A stretch of 64,000 bases of DNA from DATATV01 sp035551355 (GCA_035551355.1 DASZNF010000141.1:1-64000), one strand, 5' to 3'; shown: positions 25,901 to 34,167, counted from the stretch's first letter. Numbers and translations are program-made. The notes: a model not told the origin generated them from the sequence alone.

Positions 25901-26057
25901 TGGTGCGGTCGTCCACGCTGAGGCGGGTCGGTGCCGTTGGCGCGTGATCGGCCGCCGCGGCCGGGGCGTTGGTGAAGGCCGTCTGGGTGGCCAGCAGTGC
26001 GGCGACCGCGGCCACGGTGCTGATCAGTAAGTGACGCCGGTGAACCCATCGCGTCAT
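22962..26057 (-). CDS. Secreted alpha-L-rhamnosidase (GH78)
   Basis: A 1031-residue exported enzyme releasing terminal alpha-L-rhamnose from plant or polysaccharide substrates. The signal sequence has a twin arginine before the hydrophobic core (WVHRRHLLISTVAAVAALLA, then ANAPAAAAD-like cleavage region). The N-terminal Ig-like and jelly-roll domains hold WNSGKVASSAESWVSYPGPA and the GWRYIQI strand; the (alpha/alpha)6 barrel holds FLDTPTREKGQFLGDT, PDYTEMFPEWVMRYYQQTGD, IDWPASMRYD, YLWEDWDP and SFSHGWGSAGVVDILEGLL. Start is ATG 26057 behind AGGAGGA rather than the GTG at 26081. An inserted beta-rich segment near residues 430-490 (TAVGDRTVKLASVANLHVGD) is uncommon. Confidence 0.93.
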   Translation of the reverse strand: MTRWVHRRHLLISTVAAVAALLATQTAFTNAPAAAADHAPTAPTRLSVDDRTNPLGVQGTPQFGWLPQDPDGNEVQTAYQIVLTQPGGAVVWNSGKVASSAESWVSYPGPALAPGATYNWAVRTWDRAGKSSPFATATFDSGLGDSDWSGADWIARATTGNDAKNEYTLARRTVDVAASPVVRARAYVASIGAWQLDVNGATVDDTSSYGYPGEGYYDVSDITKQAQAGQPLAIGVLYHYWTCTCQGRANGPSSPEGPSGLLVKVVIDHADGTSQTVVSDGSWKVTKDAAEQISTLTYRNSDAGDRVEYVDATKEIDGWDKPGYDDSGWSAPVVIGAHPRPEPAGCSSYEGGSAPCAFTSLTAEQAHISTRTVHPVSLLRLPDGTVFADMGQVYSSVPSIQLGNGQAGRALTITTSYRENNTTSAAATAVGDRTVKLASVANLHVGDQITVDAPADGYGAGHPETRTVTAVDTDSTSATLDRPLVKAHASGVWVENSRSGTSKLDTQGSDMQFFYTEKNGKQTAQPLLYWGWRYIQISNPGEMLTTNDITAVVQNTDAPTDGAASFQSSNPELDSVFTLMQRSALQSEQNTFLDTPTREKGQFLGDTVDESFASMESLDERSLTREAIVDFMHSQSRYWPNGALNAVYPNGDAKRDIPDYTEMFPEWVMRYYQQTGDTSLVSQVFQTMRNVADYIDAAIGSARLVYQLPGGGGSYQYGIIDWPASMRYDTVVTGNGAETVVNAIGVGANRAVAQAASILGDNADAGTYNGHADSLTSAVNDQLRNATTGLYSDGLAADTMTPIDNYSEHAQTYAVDYGIAPQSDYTALGDYITSQGMKQGPMDLRQLEDALRLTDRPDTLVSLLTDPTSDGPAKVLAEGGTYLWEDWDPGCTVAACTGSAVSQSDNTSFSHGWGSAGVVDILEGLLGVQVTGPGAQTVRIAPPDKGLSRASGTEWTERGPVTVDWSRSPVGYGLSVDVPDNVTATVALPISPGTRYVITGAGGARLVSVTGGRAVYTVGSGRTSFQAVPGH

Positions 26058-26075
26058 CGCGATCGTTCCTCCTGT

Positions 26076-26095
26076 TGACACGTTTCAAAGTGTCA
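26076..26095 (-). promoter_or_regulatory. Palindrome in the rhamnosidase leader
   Basis: TGACAC (26076-26081) and GTGTCA (26090-26095) flank GTTTCAAA just upstream of the ribosome site of the rhamnosidase gene. The TTGACACGTTTCAA core looks like a LacI-type operator. A sugar-responsive repressor is plausible; none is encoded nearby. Confidence 0.4.
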
Positions 26096-26114
26096 GCTCA
26101 GGGTAAAGATATGA

Positions 26115-26127
26115 TGTACGAAGTACA
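26115..26127 (-). promoter_or_regulatory. Second palindrome upstream of rhamnosidase
   Basis: TGTAC-GAA-GTACA, a perfect 5-bp inverted repeat in an AT-rich patch (AAAGATATGATG precedes it), about 60 bp before the rhamnosidase start. Possible operator or promoter region. Confidence 0.35.
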
Positions 26128-26147
26128 AGATCGGGTCCACATGCGGC

Positions 26148-26178
26148 CACCTCGGCGTAGCGCCCCCACGCCGAGGTG
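26148..26178 (-). terminator. Terminator hairpin after the lipase gene
   Basis: CACCTCGGCGT (26148-26158) and ACGCCGAGGTG (26168-26178) form a perfect 11-bp stem with a 9-nt loop, 22 bp past the lipase stop on the minus strand. Confidence 0.6.
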
Positions 26179-26199
26179 ACCTGGCTCGTCGAATGCGGT

Positions 26200-27060
26200 T
26201 CAGCCGGGAGAACCGGCCAGGCAGGGGAACGGAGCGTGCGGCTGGTCGGTCAGCGCGTTGGCCACCATGTGCCACACGTTGGTGTCGTAGGCCTCGCCGA
26301 TGTGCCCGACCGGATCGGCCGGGCAGAAGTCCTGTACGTACTCGTTGACCACGCCGGGCTCGTCAACGAACGCGGTGTCGGTCGGCGTGACCAGTTCATC
26401 GGCGCGCGAGGTGAGCACCGTGTAGGTGACGCCGGGCCGGGCGATCGGGCCGGCGTCCAGGGTGGCCACCGCCGAACCGCCCGTGCCGAGTTGATCGCAG
26501 GCCGGGCAGCCCAGCGCGGACAGGGCCTGTCCGACCACCGCGCGCTCCCCGGCGCCCAGCAGCGAGGCCAGGTTGTACAGGCCGGCGAAGGTGGTGCCGT
26601 GGGTGGGTGGCGCGATGGCCACCACCCGGCCGATCAGCCCGGCCACGCCCTGGGTCTTGGTCACGTACAACGACTGGAACGCACCCTCGGAGTGGCCGAC
26701 CAGGTCGATCCTGGCCGCGCCGGTGGCCGCGTGCACCGCGCGGACGTCCGCGGCGATCTGGCCGGCCGAGTAGGCGATGTCGCGCAGGCCGCCGACCACC
26801 GGGAACTGGTCGTAGGCGCCGTAGGTGTAGGCGAAGGTGCAGTAGCCCTGACCGTCCAGCCAGGAGCGCAGCACGTTGATGTCCTCATCGGCGTTCGCGC
26901 CGAGGCCGTGCAGCAACAGCACCGGATCGGGATGGGCGGCGCTGGGCGTGCACGAGGCGGAGGCGGCCGGGGCCGGAGCGGCGCCGAGGGTGATCGTGGC
27001 GGTCGCGGCCAGCGCGAACGCGGCGGCGATCCGGGCCAAGCGAGTCGCGAAGGGGGCCAT
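26200..27060 (-). CDS. Secreted lipase/esterase (alpha/beta hydrolase, lipase class 2-like)
   Basis: A 286-residue secreted hydrolase. The signal peptide runs MAPFATRLARIAAAFALAAT to about APAASA. The oxyanion strand is PVLLLHGLGANADED; the nucleophile elbow is VGHSEGAFQS with Ser124. Conserved Cys pairs (Cys37/Cys74, Cys near GCPACDQL) suggest disulphides, as in Streptomyces extracellular lipases. Start is ATG 27060 with GAGGAG upstream rather than an earlier in-frame codon. It is divergent from a TetR gene, and the intergenic DNA holds a double operator, so this lipase is very likely that repressor's target. Confidence 0.9.
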   Translation of the reverse strand: MAPFATRLARIAAAFALAATATITLGAAPAPAASASCTPSAAHPDPVLLLHGLGANADEDINVLRSWLDGQGYCTFAYTYGAYDQFPVVGGLRDIAYSAGQIAADVRAVHAATGAARIDLVGHSEGAFQSLYVTKTQGVAGLIGRVVAIAPPTHGTTFAGLYNLASLLGAGERAVVGQALSALGCPACDQLGTGGSAVATLDAGPIARPGVTYTVLTSRADELVTPTDTAFVDEPGVVNEYVQDFCPADPVGHIGEAYDTNVWHMVANALTDQPHAPFPCLAGSPG

Positions 27061-27101
27061 CGGGATCTCCTCGTCGGCGGTGAGCACCGTTGCTCACATT
27101 C

Positions 27102-27134
27102 GATACCCTCCGGTATTGGATACCCCTTGGTATC
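27102..27134. promoter_or_regulatory. Double TetR operator between lipase and TetR genes
   Basis: Two inverted repeats in tandem: ATACC-CTCC-GGTAT (27103-27116) and GATACC-CCTT-GGTATC (27119-27134, perfect 6-bp arms). Their centres are 17 bp apart. This is the arrangement used by cooperative TetR dimers, and it lies in the lipase promoter region. Confidence 0.75.
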
Positions 27135-27199
27135 AGAACGCGAAAAGGCCTGTCAAGATGGTCGTTGACGTACCACCACCCACAAGGGGGACAGGCGGC

Positions 27200-27796
27200 A
27201 TGGCGGATTCGGGCCGCACCCGGCCGCGCCGGGAGGAGACCCGGCGGCGGGTGCTGGCCGCGGCCTTCGCGGTGTTCGGCGAGCGCGGCATCGCCGGTTC
27301 CTCGCTGGCCGAGGTGGCCGAGGCGGCCGGGCTGACCAAGGGCGCGATCTACTCCAGCTTCCGTAGCAAGGACGAACTGGTGCTGGCGTTGATGGAGGAA
27401 CACGCGCTGGACCGGCTGACCGGGGCGATCGAGGGGTTCGACGCGGCCAAGGATCTGGACTCCTCGCTGACCGCGGTGGGCGAGGGGCTGGTGCGGGCCA
27501 TCCACACCGATGCGGCCTGGCACCGGCTGCTGGCCGAGTACTTCGCGTTGTCCCACCGGGACCCCGACCGGCGGGAGGGGCTACGCCGGCGGCGGCGCGA
27601 GGCGCGGGCCGCGGTGGCCCGGGCGCTGACCGCACTGGCCGAGCGCACCGAACTGGTGCTGCCGCTGCCCGCGGACGAACTGAGCGTGCTGATGTTCGCA
27701 CTGAGCAACGGACTGGCCGTGGAGGCGGGCATCGACCCGGAGTGCGTGCCCGACGATCTGTTCGTCCGGGTGCTGCGGCTACTGACCCGTCCGTGA
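27200..27796 (+). CDS. TetR-family repressor (lipase-linked)
   Basis: A 198-residue TetR protein. The HTH is GIAGSSLAEVAEAAGLTKGA followed by IYSSFRSKDELVLALMEEHA. The C-terminal ligand domain is Leu/Ala-rich with DAAWHRLLAEYFALSHRDP. ATG 27200 is used because homology begins at RTRPRREETRRRVLAAA. Divergently transcribed from the lipase gene across a double GATACC-N4-GGTATC operator, so it probably controls both. Confidence 0.92.
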   Translation: MADSGRTRPRREETRRRVLAAAFAVFGERGIAGSSLAEVAEAAGLTKGAIYSSFRSKDELVLALMEEHALDRLTGAIEGFDAAKDLDSSLTAVGEGLVRAIHTDAAWHRLLAEYFALSHRDPDRREGLRRRRREARAAVARALTALAERTELVLPLPADELSVLMFALSNGLAVEAGIDPECVPDDLFVRVLRLLTRP

Positions 27797-27949
27797 GGTT
27801 GCGGGCCCGCTCGTCAGGTTGCCGGGCCGTCCGTAACGTGCGGTCCCGGCGGAATGTCCGGCCGATGTCCGGTACCGGTCCGGTCCCGATTGTCCACTGC
27901 GCACCCATTTGGCGGGATTGATCGGGCTTTGTTTGGTAGACAATAGCCC

Positions 27950-28519
27950 ATGGGCGCTTCACATGATCCGGACGAATACCTCCTACCGAGCGAACGGCGC
28001 GTAGTGCGCGTGCGCCGGCACTGGACGATCATCGCCTGGGACGTGTTCGAAGCCGTGGCGCTGTTCGCGGTCGCCGAGATGCTGTCCTATCTGCTGCCCA
28101 GCGTCGCCGTGGTGCAGAACGTGGTGTGGTACCTGGCGTTCCTGGTGCTGCTGCGGTTCGCGTACAAGATGTACGAGTGGTGGGACGAGAAGCTCGTGGT
28201 CACCGACAAGCGCTTCGTGTTGATCACCGGCGTGTTCGACGTCAAGGTGGCGATGATGCCGCTGACCAAGGTGACCGACCTGACCTACGAGCGCAGCGCG
28301 CTGGGCCGGCTGCTCGGCTACGGCACGGTGGTGGTCGAGTCGGCGGGCCAGATCCAGGCGTTCAACCGCATCGACTTCCTGCCGCAGCCCGAGCGGATCT
28401 ACGACGTGGTCTCCGAACTGGTCTTCGGCGACCGCAAGGCCCAGGCCGACCGGTTCTCCATGATGCGGGCCCACCGGGTCGCGCAGGGCAAGGACAAGAT
28501 CAGCGGCGGCCCGCGCTGA
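27950..28519 (+). CDS. PH-domain (bPH2-like) membrane protein
   Basis: A 189-residue protein with two hydrophobic helices near the N terminus (IIAWDVFEAVALFAVAEMLS and NVVWYLAFLVLLRFAYKM), then a bacterial PH domain: LVVTDKRFVLITGVFDVKVA, MMPLTKVTDLTYERSALGRL and YGTVVVESAGQIQAFNRIDF. Such proteins (YdbS/YdbT-like) sit in the membrane with a cytosolic PH fold. Role unknown. Its end overlaps the convergent aminotransferase gene by 20 bp. Confidence 0.9.
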   Translation: MGASHDPDEYLLPSERRVVRVRRHWTIIAWDVFEAVALFAVAEMLSYLLPSVAVVQNVVWYLAFLVLLRFAYKMYEWWDEKLVVTDKRFVLITGVFDVKVAMMPLTKVTDLTYERSALGRLLGYGTVVVESAGQIQAFNRIDFLPQPERIYDVVSELVFGDRKAQADRFSMMRAHRVAQGKDKISGGPR

Positions 28520-29624
28520 GCGGTCCGCGCAGCGCCACGCCCACTCGGTCGATCGTCTCGTCCGTGGTGGACGCGTGCGGGGACAGCCGGACGTGTTCGG
28601 GCCGGACGGTCGCGGCGATGCCCTCGGCCACCAGTCGCGCGCCCACCGCCGCGGCCGGCTGACCGGGCCGGGTGAACGCGACGATTCCGGCGGTGCGGCC
28701 CGGCTCGGTGGCCGACACGAGCTCCGCGCCCGCCGCCGTCAGCACCTCTCGCAGCCGAGCCACGCGCTCGGTCACCGCCCGTTCCAGCTGACTCACCCCG
28801 GCTGTCTCCACCAGTTCCAGCGCGGCGGCGAACGCGCCCGAGGTCACCGGGCTCAGGTTGGTCACCGACCAGCCCGCGGCCAATTCGGCCGGCGGGCGCA
28901 GGGTGTTGTCGAAGGTGCCCGGCTCGGCCGCCCCGGTCCAGCCGGACAGCACCGGGCTGCGGTGCAGCGCCCGGTCGGACAGCACCGCGAACCCGGTGCC
29001 CCAGCCCGCTCGCAGCCACTTCTGCCCGCCGGCCACCAGCACGTCCGCGACCTGCCACGGTTCGTCGATGACGCCGAAGCCCTGGATGCCGTCCACGATG
29101 AGCAGCCGATCGCCGATGACCTCCCGGATCCCGGCCAGGTCGGCCCGGTAGCCGGTGCGGAAATCGACCGCGCTCACACTCACCGCGCCGATCTCCGGGG
29201 TGAGCCGGTCGCGTAGCGCGGCCACGCTGACCCGGTCGGTCTGCCACCAGCGGACGCGGGCCAGCCCGACCGAGCGGGCGCGCTCCCACGGGTAGGTGTT
29301 GGCCGGGAATTCCGCGCCGGACACCAGCACCTCTCCGTCGGCCGGAGCCGCGTTGAACGCCGCCTGGAACAGTCCGATACTGGTGTTGGGCAACAACACC
29401 ACGTGATCGGTGTCGCTGCCGGAAAGCCTTGCCACAGCTGCCTTCGCGCGCAGCTCCTGCGCCATCACACTATCCACTGTGGACCAATTGGCGGCGGCCA
29501 CCTGATCCATCAGCCGGGCGGTGGTGTCCAGCACGACGGCCGAGGGCGGGCCGAAGCGGGCGAAATCCAGATAACCCGGGGATTCGGAGAACTGCGACAG
29601 GTACGCGGGCGACAGAGGGGGCAC
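28500..29624 (-). CDS. Aminotransferase class V-fold PLP enzyme
   Basis: A 374-residue fold-type I PLP enzyme of the cysteine desulfurase/kynureninase-like group. The PLP lysine lies in DVLVAGGQKWLRAGWGTGFA; IVDGIQGFGVID has the Asp that pairs with the pyridine nitrogen, and LLPNTSIGLFQAAF is the phosphate-binding turn. GTG 29624 (MPPLSPAYLSQF) is used, with GCGAGG upstream; codons further upstream are not protein-like. It is divergent from the AfsR-like gene. Whether it is a desulfurase, lyase or epimerase is unclear. Confidence 0.9.
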   Translation of the reverse strand: MPPLSPAYLSQFSESPGYLDFARFGPPSAVVLDTTARLMDQVAAANWSTVDSVMAQELRAKAAVARLSGSDTDHVVLLPNTSIGLFQAAFNAAPADGEVLVSGAEFPANTYPWERARSVGLARVRWWQTDRVSVAALRDRLTPEIGAVSVSAVDFRTGYRADLAGIREVIGDRLLIVDGIQGFGVIDEPWQVADVLVAGGQKWLRAGWGTGFAVLSDRALHRSPVLSGWTGAAEPGTFDNTLRPPAELAAGWSVTNLSPVTSGAFAAALELVETAGVSQLERAVTERVARLREVLTAAGAELVSATEPGRTAGIVAFTRPGQPAAAVGARLVAEGIAATVRPEHVRLSPHASTTDETIDRVGVALRGPLSAGRR

Positions 29625-29779
29625 GAACGGGACCTCGCACGATCGGTGAGCCGGGCGAAACTTGACGCTACAACCTGAACTTGAGCAGGTCGGCGTGGCA
29701 TTGGTGTAATGCCGGACACGCCATACCGTGCGCCCGTAGTCTGGCCGACTGGAGCACACGCGGGGCGGCGAGGTGTGGC

Positions 29780-32611
29780 ATGAGATTCGACCTGTTGGGG
29801 CCGATGCGGGTGATCGACGAGGGCGGCGCGGCCCGTAGCGTCGCCGCGGCTCGTCAGCGCATTCTGCTGGCCGCGTTGCTGACCAGGGCGAATCAACCGG
29901 TGCCATTGGATTCCCTTGGCGATCTCGTGTGGGACGGCGCGCCACCGGCCGGGGCCGCGGCCACGCTGCGGGCCTATGTCATGCGACTACGCCGGGCGCT
30001 CGGGCCGGTCGCCGGGGCCCGGTTGCGCACCAGCCCGCCCGGCTACCTGATCCAGGTGAGCACCGCAGAACTGGACATTTCCTTTTTCGAGCAGTTGTGC
30101 GAACGGGCCGGGCAGTCGGTGCGGGAGGAGTCCTGGGAGCCGGCGGGCGCGATCGCGACCCGGGCGCTGGCCCTGTGGCGCGGCACCCCGCTGACCGACG
30201 TGCCCTCGCAGTTGTTGCGCGACCGGTGGGTGCCGCATCTCGAGCAACTGCGCGCGCAGGCGCGGGAATGGCAGATCGAGGCGGAACTGAATCTGGGCCG
30301 GCCCGAACTGGTGGTGCCGCTATTACGTGAGCTGGTCGCGCGGAATCCGCTGGCCGAGCGGCTGCACGCACTGCTGGTGGACGCGCTGGCCCGGGCCGGC
30401 CGGCAGGCCGAGGCGCTGACCGCATATCAGCAGGCGCGGCGGGTGCTGATCAGCGAGCTGGGCATCGAACCGGGCGCGGAACTGCAGGAACTGCAACGCC
30501 GCATTCTGGCCGGTTCCCCACCCGCGCGATCGGCGAAAACCGAAGCACCACAAGCGAAACCGGCCACGCCCAGACCCGGCCCGGCCGCACCCAGACCCGG
30601 CCCGGCCGGCCCGGTGCCCCGGCAACTCCCGGCCACCGTGCCCCATTTCGCCGGCCGGGTGCTGGAACTGAAGACCCTCTCCGAACTGCTCGACCGCACC
30701 CCGCAGGGCGGCGGCACGGTGGTGATCACCGCTATCGACGGCACCGCGGGCATCGGCAAAACCGCGCTGGCCGTGCACTGGGCCCAGCAGAACGCGCACC
30801 GCTTTCCCGACGGCCAGCTGTATCTGAACCTGCACGGTTTCGACCGGACCGGCGAGCCGGTCCAAGTGGGCGCCGCGGTCCGCCGGTTCCTGACCGCGCT
30901 GGGCGTGGCCCCGGCCGGGATTCCGGCCGACGTGGAGGCCCAGGTCGACCTCTACCGCAGCCGCATCGCCGACCTGCGCCTGCTGGTGGTGCTGGACAAC
31001 GCGCACGACGCCGATCAGGTCCGGCCGCTGCTGCCCGGCTCGTCCCGGTGCGCCGTGGTGGTCACCAGCCGACGCAGGCTGACCGGGCTGGTCGCGGTCG
31101 ACGGCGCCTATCCGCTGACGCTGGATCTGTTGTCCGACAACGAAGCCCGCGAACTACTGGTGGGCAGGCTGGGCGCGGAGTACGTGGCAGGCAACGCCGC
31201 GGCCGCCGACGAGCTGATCACGCGATGCGCGCATCTGCCGCTGGCGCTGAACATCGCCGCCGCGCGCGCCGCCACCCACCCGGACCGGCCGCTGCCCGAA
31301 CTGGTCGCCGCGCTGGACGATGTGCGGGCCCGGCTGGATGTGTTGTCCGCTCAGGACAGCGCGGCCGATCTGCGCGCGGTCTTCTCCTGGTCGGTGCGCT
31401 CGCTGCGGCCAGCCGCGGCCCGGCTGTTCCGGCTGCTGGGGGTGTACCCCGGGCCGGACATCGGCGCGGCCGCGGTGGCGGCCCTGGCCGGGGTGTCCCG
31501 GGCCGAGACCGGCCGGCTGCTCGGCGAGCTGACCGGCGCTCATCTGGTGGCCGAACAACGGCCCGGCCGGTATCTCCTGCACGATCTGTTGCGCGCCTAC
31601 GCCGCCGAACTGGCCCAGGAAGCGCGAGACGAGAGCCAGGCCGCGTTGCGCCGGGTGCTGGAGCACTGTCTGCACACCGCCGCTGCGGCTGACCGCTTCC
31701 TGGACACCACCCGCGATCCGGTCGAACTCGTGCCGGTCTCGCCGGGCGTCACGCCGGAACCGTTGTCCACCACCGAATCCGCGCTGCGCTGGTTCGAGCG
31801 GGAACACGCGGTGCTGCTGGCCGCGGCGCCGGCCGCGCTGGCCGCGGGCCTGCCCGCGCACGCCTGGCAGCTGGGCTGGGCGTGCGCGGATTTCCTGCAG
31901 CGCCAAGGACATTGGCACGACCAGGTGGACATTCAGCAGGTGGTACTGGCCGCGGCCCGGGAACTGGGCGACGACACCGGACAGGCCTACGCGCGCCGGG
32001 TGCTGGGCCGGGCGCATACCCGGCTGAGCCGGTTCGCCGACGCGCACGGGCAGTTTCGCTCCGCGCTGGACATCTACCAGCGTGCCGGCGACCGGGCCGG
32101 CCAGGCGGCCGTGCACCGCGGCATCGCCTGGGCGCTGGACCGGGAAAGCCGCACCGACGAGGCGATCCGGCACGCCACCCGGGCGCTGGAGTTCTGCCGG
32201 GAGAACCAGGATCAGGTCGGTGCGGCCTACGCGCTCAACACGCTGGGCTGGCTGCACGTGAAGGCCGGGCAAACCGAGCAGGCCCTGACCCGGTGCGCCG
32301 AGTCGCTGGCCCTGCACCGGGCCGTTGGCAATACCGACGGGGAGGCGAACACCTTCGAAACCCTCGGCTACACCCACCAGCACCGCGGCGCGTACGCCGA
32401 GGCGATCGCCGCCTACCAGCAGGCCCTGGCCATATTCCGGGTCAGCGCCGAGCGCTTTCTCGAGGCCGACGCGCTGTGTCATCTCGGTGACGCGCACGCC
32501 GCCGCGGGCGACACCACGGCCGCGCGCCGGACCTGGCAGGAAGCCCTGGCCATCTTCGAGGACATGGGCCATCCCGACGCCGCGCAGGTGCGCGCCCGGC
32601 TGGAGTCGTAA
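29780..32611 (+). CDS. AfsR/SARP-family regulator with NB-ARC and TPR domains
   Basis: A 943-residue regulator. Residues 1-92 are an OmpR-like winged helix (FDLLGPMRVIDEGGAARSVA, then RQRILLAALLTRANQPVPLD), residues 97-240 the BTAD domain ending AYQQARRVLISELGIEPGAE. A Pro/Ala repeat linker with PRPGPAAPRPGPAGP follows, then an NB-ARC/AAA module with Walker A DGTAGIGKTALAVHWA (about residue 320) and LRLLVVLDNAHDADQVRPLL as Walker B. The last 230 residues are TPR repeats. Full-length AfsR architecture; such proteins switch on secondary metabolism or secreted enzymes. The adjoining I36-like and lipoprotein genes may be targets. Confidence 0.94.
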   Translation: MRFDLLGPMRVIDEGGAARSVAAARQRILLAALLTRANQPVPLDSLGDLVWDGAPPAGAAATLRAYVMRLRRALGPVAGARLRTSPPGYLIQVSTAELDISFFEQLCERAGQSVREESWEPAGAIATRALALWRGTPLTDVPSQLLRDRWVPHLEQLRAQAREWQIEAELNLGRPELVVPLLRELVARNPLAERLHALLVDALARAGRQAEALTAYQQARRVLISELGIEPGAELQELQRRILAGSPPARSAKTEAPQAKPATPRPGPAAPRPGPAGPVPRQLPATVPHFAGRVLELKTLSELLDRTPQGGGTVVITAIDGTAGIGKTALAVHWAQQNAHRFPDGQLYLNLHGFDRTGEPVQVGAAVRRFLTALGVAPAGIPADVEAQVDLYRSRIADLRLLVVLDNAHDADQVRPLLPGSSRCAVVVTSRRRLTGLVAVDGAYPLTLDLLSDNEARELLVGRLGAEYVAGNAAAADELITRCAHLPLALNIAAARAATHPDRPLPELVAALDDVRARLDVLSAQDSAADLRAVFSWSVRSLRPAAARLFRLLGVYPGPDIGAAAVAALAGVSRAETGRLLGELTGAHLVAEQRPGRYLLHDLLRAYAAELAQEARDESQAALRRVLEHCLHTAAAADRFLDTTRDPVELVPVSPGVTPEPLSTTESALRWFEREHAVLLAAAPAALAAGLPAHAWQLGWACADFLQRQGHWHDQVDIQQVVLAAARELGDDTGQAYARRVLGRAHTRLSRFADAHGQFRSALDIYQRAGDRAGQAAVHRGIAWALDRESRTDEAIRHATRALEFCRENQDQVGAAYALNTLGWLHVKAGQTEQALTRCAESLALHRAVGNTDGEANTFETLGYTHQHRGAYAEAIAAYQQALAIFRVSAERFLEADALCHLGDAHAAAGDTTAARRTWQEALAIFEDMGHPDAAQVRARLES

Positions 32612-32699
32612 GCCGCGTCACCGGCACGTCACCGCGACGCCACGGCCACCGAGCACGGTCGCTTCCCGAGGGGGCCGATCGAGCAGAGGGAGGAAGCCG

Positions 32700-33122
32700 A
32701 TGACCAAGCTCAGACTGAGAATTCTGGCCACCGCGGTGATCCTGGCGGTGTGCGGGGCGTTCGGCATCGCGCTGGCCGGCACCGCGTCGGCCAGTGAGAG
32801 CCAGTGCCCAAGGGGCTATGGCTGCATCTGGGCCAACAGCAACTACAACGGTTACATCTGGGGCTCGCCGAACAAGACCAACGTCAGCTCCGCGGACAAC
32901 GACCGCAACGACTCCACCTACGACAACACCGCCGGTGACAACAACACGTCGTGGTGGAGCAACGCGAACTGGAACGGCTACAACAACTGCAACTTCCCGC
33001 AGGTGGGCACGCCGGACGACCACGCGCTGAAGACCGGTCTGTTCTCCACGTTCCAGAACACGATCTCCTCGCTGTCCTGGTTCCCGCACGGCCAGGGCGA
33101 CTACTGCTCCAGTTACAACTGA
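32700..33122 (+). CDS. Secreted peptidase inhibitor family I36-like protein
   Basis: A 140-residue exported protein: signal peptide MTKLRLRILATAVILAVCGA to about GTASASE. The mature part has the I36/beta-gamma-crystallin-like pattern, with CPRGYGCIWANSNYNG, repeated Asn/Trp/Tyr residues and NTISSLSWF near the end; cysteines (C36-like, C42-like, NNC, DYC) probably pair. Streptomyces SMPI of this family inhibits metalloproteases. GGGAGGAAG precedes the ATG by 5 bp. The lipoprotein gene follows 31 bp later. Confidence 0.85.
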   Translation: MTKLRLRILATAVILAVCGAFGIALAGTASASESQCPRGYGCIWANSNYNGYIWGSPNKTNVSSADNDRNDSTYDNTAGDNNTSWWSNANWNGYNNCNFPQVGTPDDHALKTGLFSTFQNTISSLSWFPHGQGDYCSSYN

Positions 33123-33153
33123 CGATCCACCGCGAGAACAGGGATTCCGCATC

Positions 33154-34131
33154 ATGGCAACGAAACACCCCTCACGTGTGATCGTTTCGGTACTCGGTGC
33201 GGGCCTGTTGCTGCTGGGAGGATGCACGCTGTCCTCCCAGCAGCCCAGCGCCGCCCACCAGCAGGCGAACAAGGCGCTGCTGGCGCCGAACGTCGGCCCG
33301 GCCGGCGACCTGGACATCTTCCGCGCGCTGGAATCGGTGAAGCAACAATGCATGCGCGCCAAGGGTTTCACCTATTACACCGAGGACGTCGGGCTGGCCA
33401 ACTTCGCCAAGAAGGGCGATCCCACCGACCCGCTCGACATCGACACCGCCACGCTGCGCGCCACTGGATACGGGCTCTACGCCGCGACCGGCACCGGGCT
33501 CAACGGCACCAATGCCATCGGGGTCAGCGGCTCCGACGCCGAGGAGTCCTATGTGGTCGGTCTTCCGCAGGCGCAGGGCCAGGTCTACGGGGTGGCGCTC
33601 AACGGCGACGACAGCAGCATGATCCACCTGACCCTGCCCGACGGCAAGAAGCTGGACAACCAGGCCGGCGGCTGCGACGGGCAGGCCTACCAGCGGTTGT
33701 ACGGACAGACCGCGCAGTATCCCGGAATGTCCTACTACCTCGAAGTTTTCACCTACTCCTACGACATCTACGACGACGTGTGGAACGCGGCCGAGGCGGC
33801 CGGACCCTATGTGGCGGCCGAGTCGAAATGGACCGCGTGCATGCGCACCGCCGGATACACCTACAAGACCCGGGGTGACGTCTACGCCGATCTGCAGGCC
33901 CGCTACCGCGCGCCGAACGCCGACCGGGCGGCCCTGCGCCCGATCGAGCTGGCGGTGGCGACCGCGGACGCGGGCTGTGTGCGGACCGCCGGACTGAACT
34001 CCGTTGGGGAAGGGCAGATCGCGCTCGCCGCGGGCAACCTGAGCGACTCCGCGACCGCCGCGCTGCGCGCGTGGGACGATATGGACGCGCAGGCCGCGGC
34101 CGTGGCGCGGCAGTTGCTCGGCGCCGGGTGA
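33154..34131 (+). CDS. Lipoprotein of unknown function
   Basis: A 325-residue protein with a type II signal peptide: positive VRV-type start, hydrophobic VIVSVLGAGLLLLGGC with the lipobox LLGGC, so Cys24 is the lipidated residue. The mature part has several Cys (QQCMRAKGFTYY, GGCDGQAYQRLYG, WTACMRTAGYTYKT, DAGCVRTAG), giving a repeated C-M-R-x-x-G-(F/Y)-T-Y pattern that suggests two similar halves. Surface-exposed on the outer face of the membrane. No known enzyme motif. Downstream of the I36-like gene and followed by a strong terminator. Confidence 0.85.
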   Translation: MATKHPSRVIVSVLGAGLLLLGGCTLSSQQPSAAHQQANKALLAPNVGPAGDLDIFRALESVKQQCMRAKGFTYYTEDVGLANFAKKGDPTDPLDIDTATLRATGYGLYAATGTGLNGTNAIGVSGSDAEESYVVGLPQAQGQVYGVALNGDDSSMIHLTLPDGKKLDNQAGGCDGQAYQRLYGQTAQYPGMSYYLEVFTYSYDIYDDVWNAAEAAGPYVAAESKWTACMRTAGYTYKTRGDVYADLQARYRAPNADRAALRPIELAVATADAGCVRTAGLNSVGEGQIALAAGNLSDSATAALRAWDDMDAQAAAVARQLLGAG

Positions 34132-34136
34132 GCGGC

Positions 34137-34167
34137 GCGGCCCGGGCCTGGAGGAGGCCCGGGCCGC
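34137..34167 (+). terminator. Strong hairpin after the lipoprotein gene
   Basis: GCGGCCCGGGCCT (34137-34149) and AGGCCCGGGCCGC (34155-34167) make a perfect 13-bp stem with a 5-nt loop, followed by GTTCTTCCCTTTA, a T-rich tract. It starts 6 bp after the stop codon and is the clearest intrinsic terminator in the window. Confidence 0.85.

Noticed and set aside
24672..26030. Long plus-strand frame antisense to the rhamnosidase
   Set aside because: Shadow of the GH78 gene; it lacks motifs and a ribosome site.
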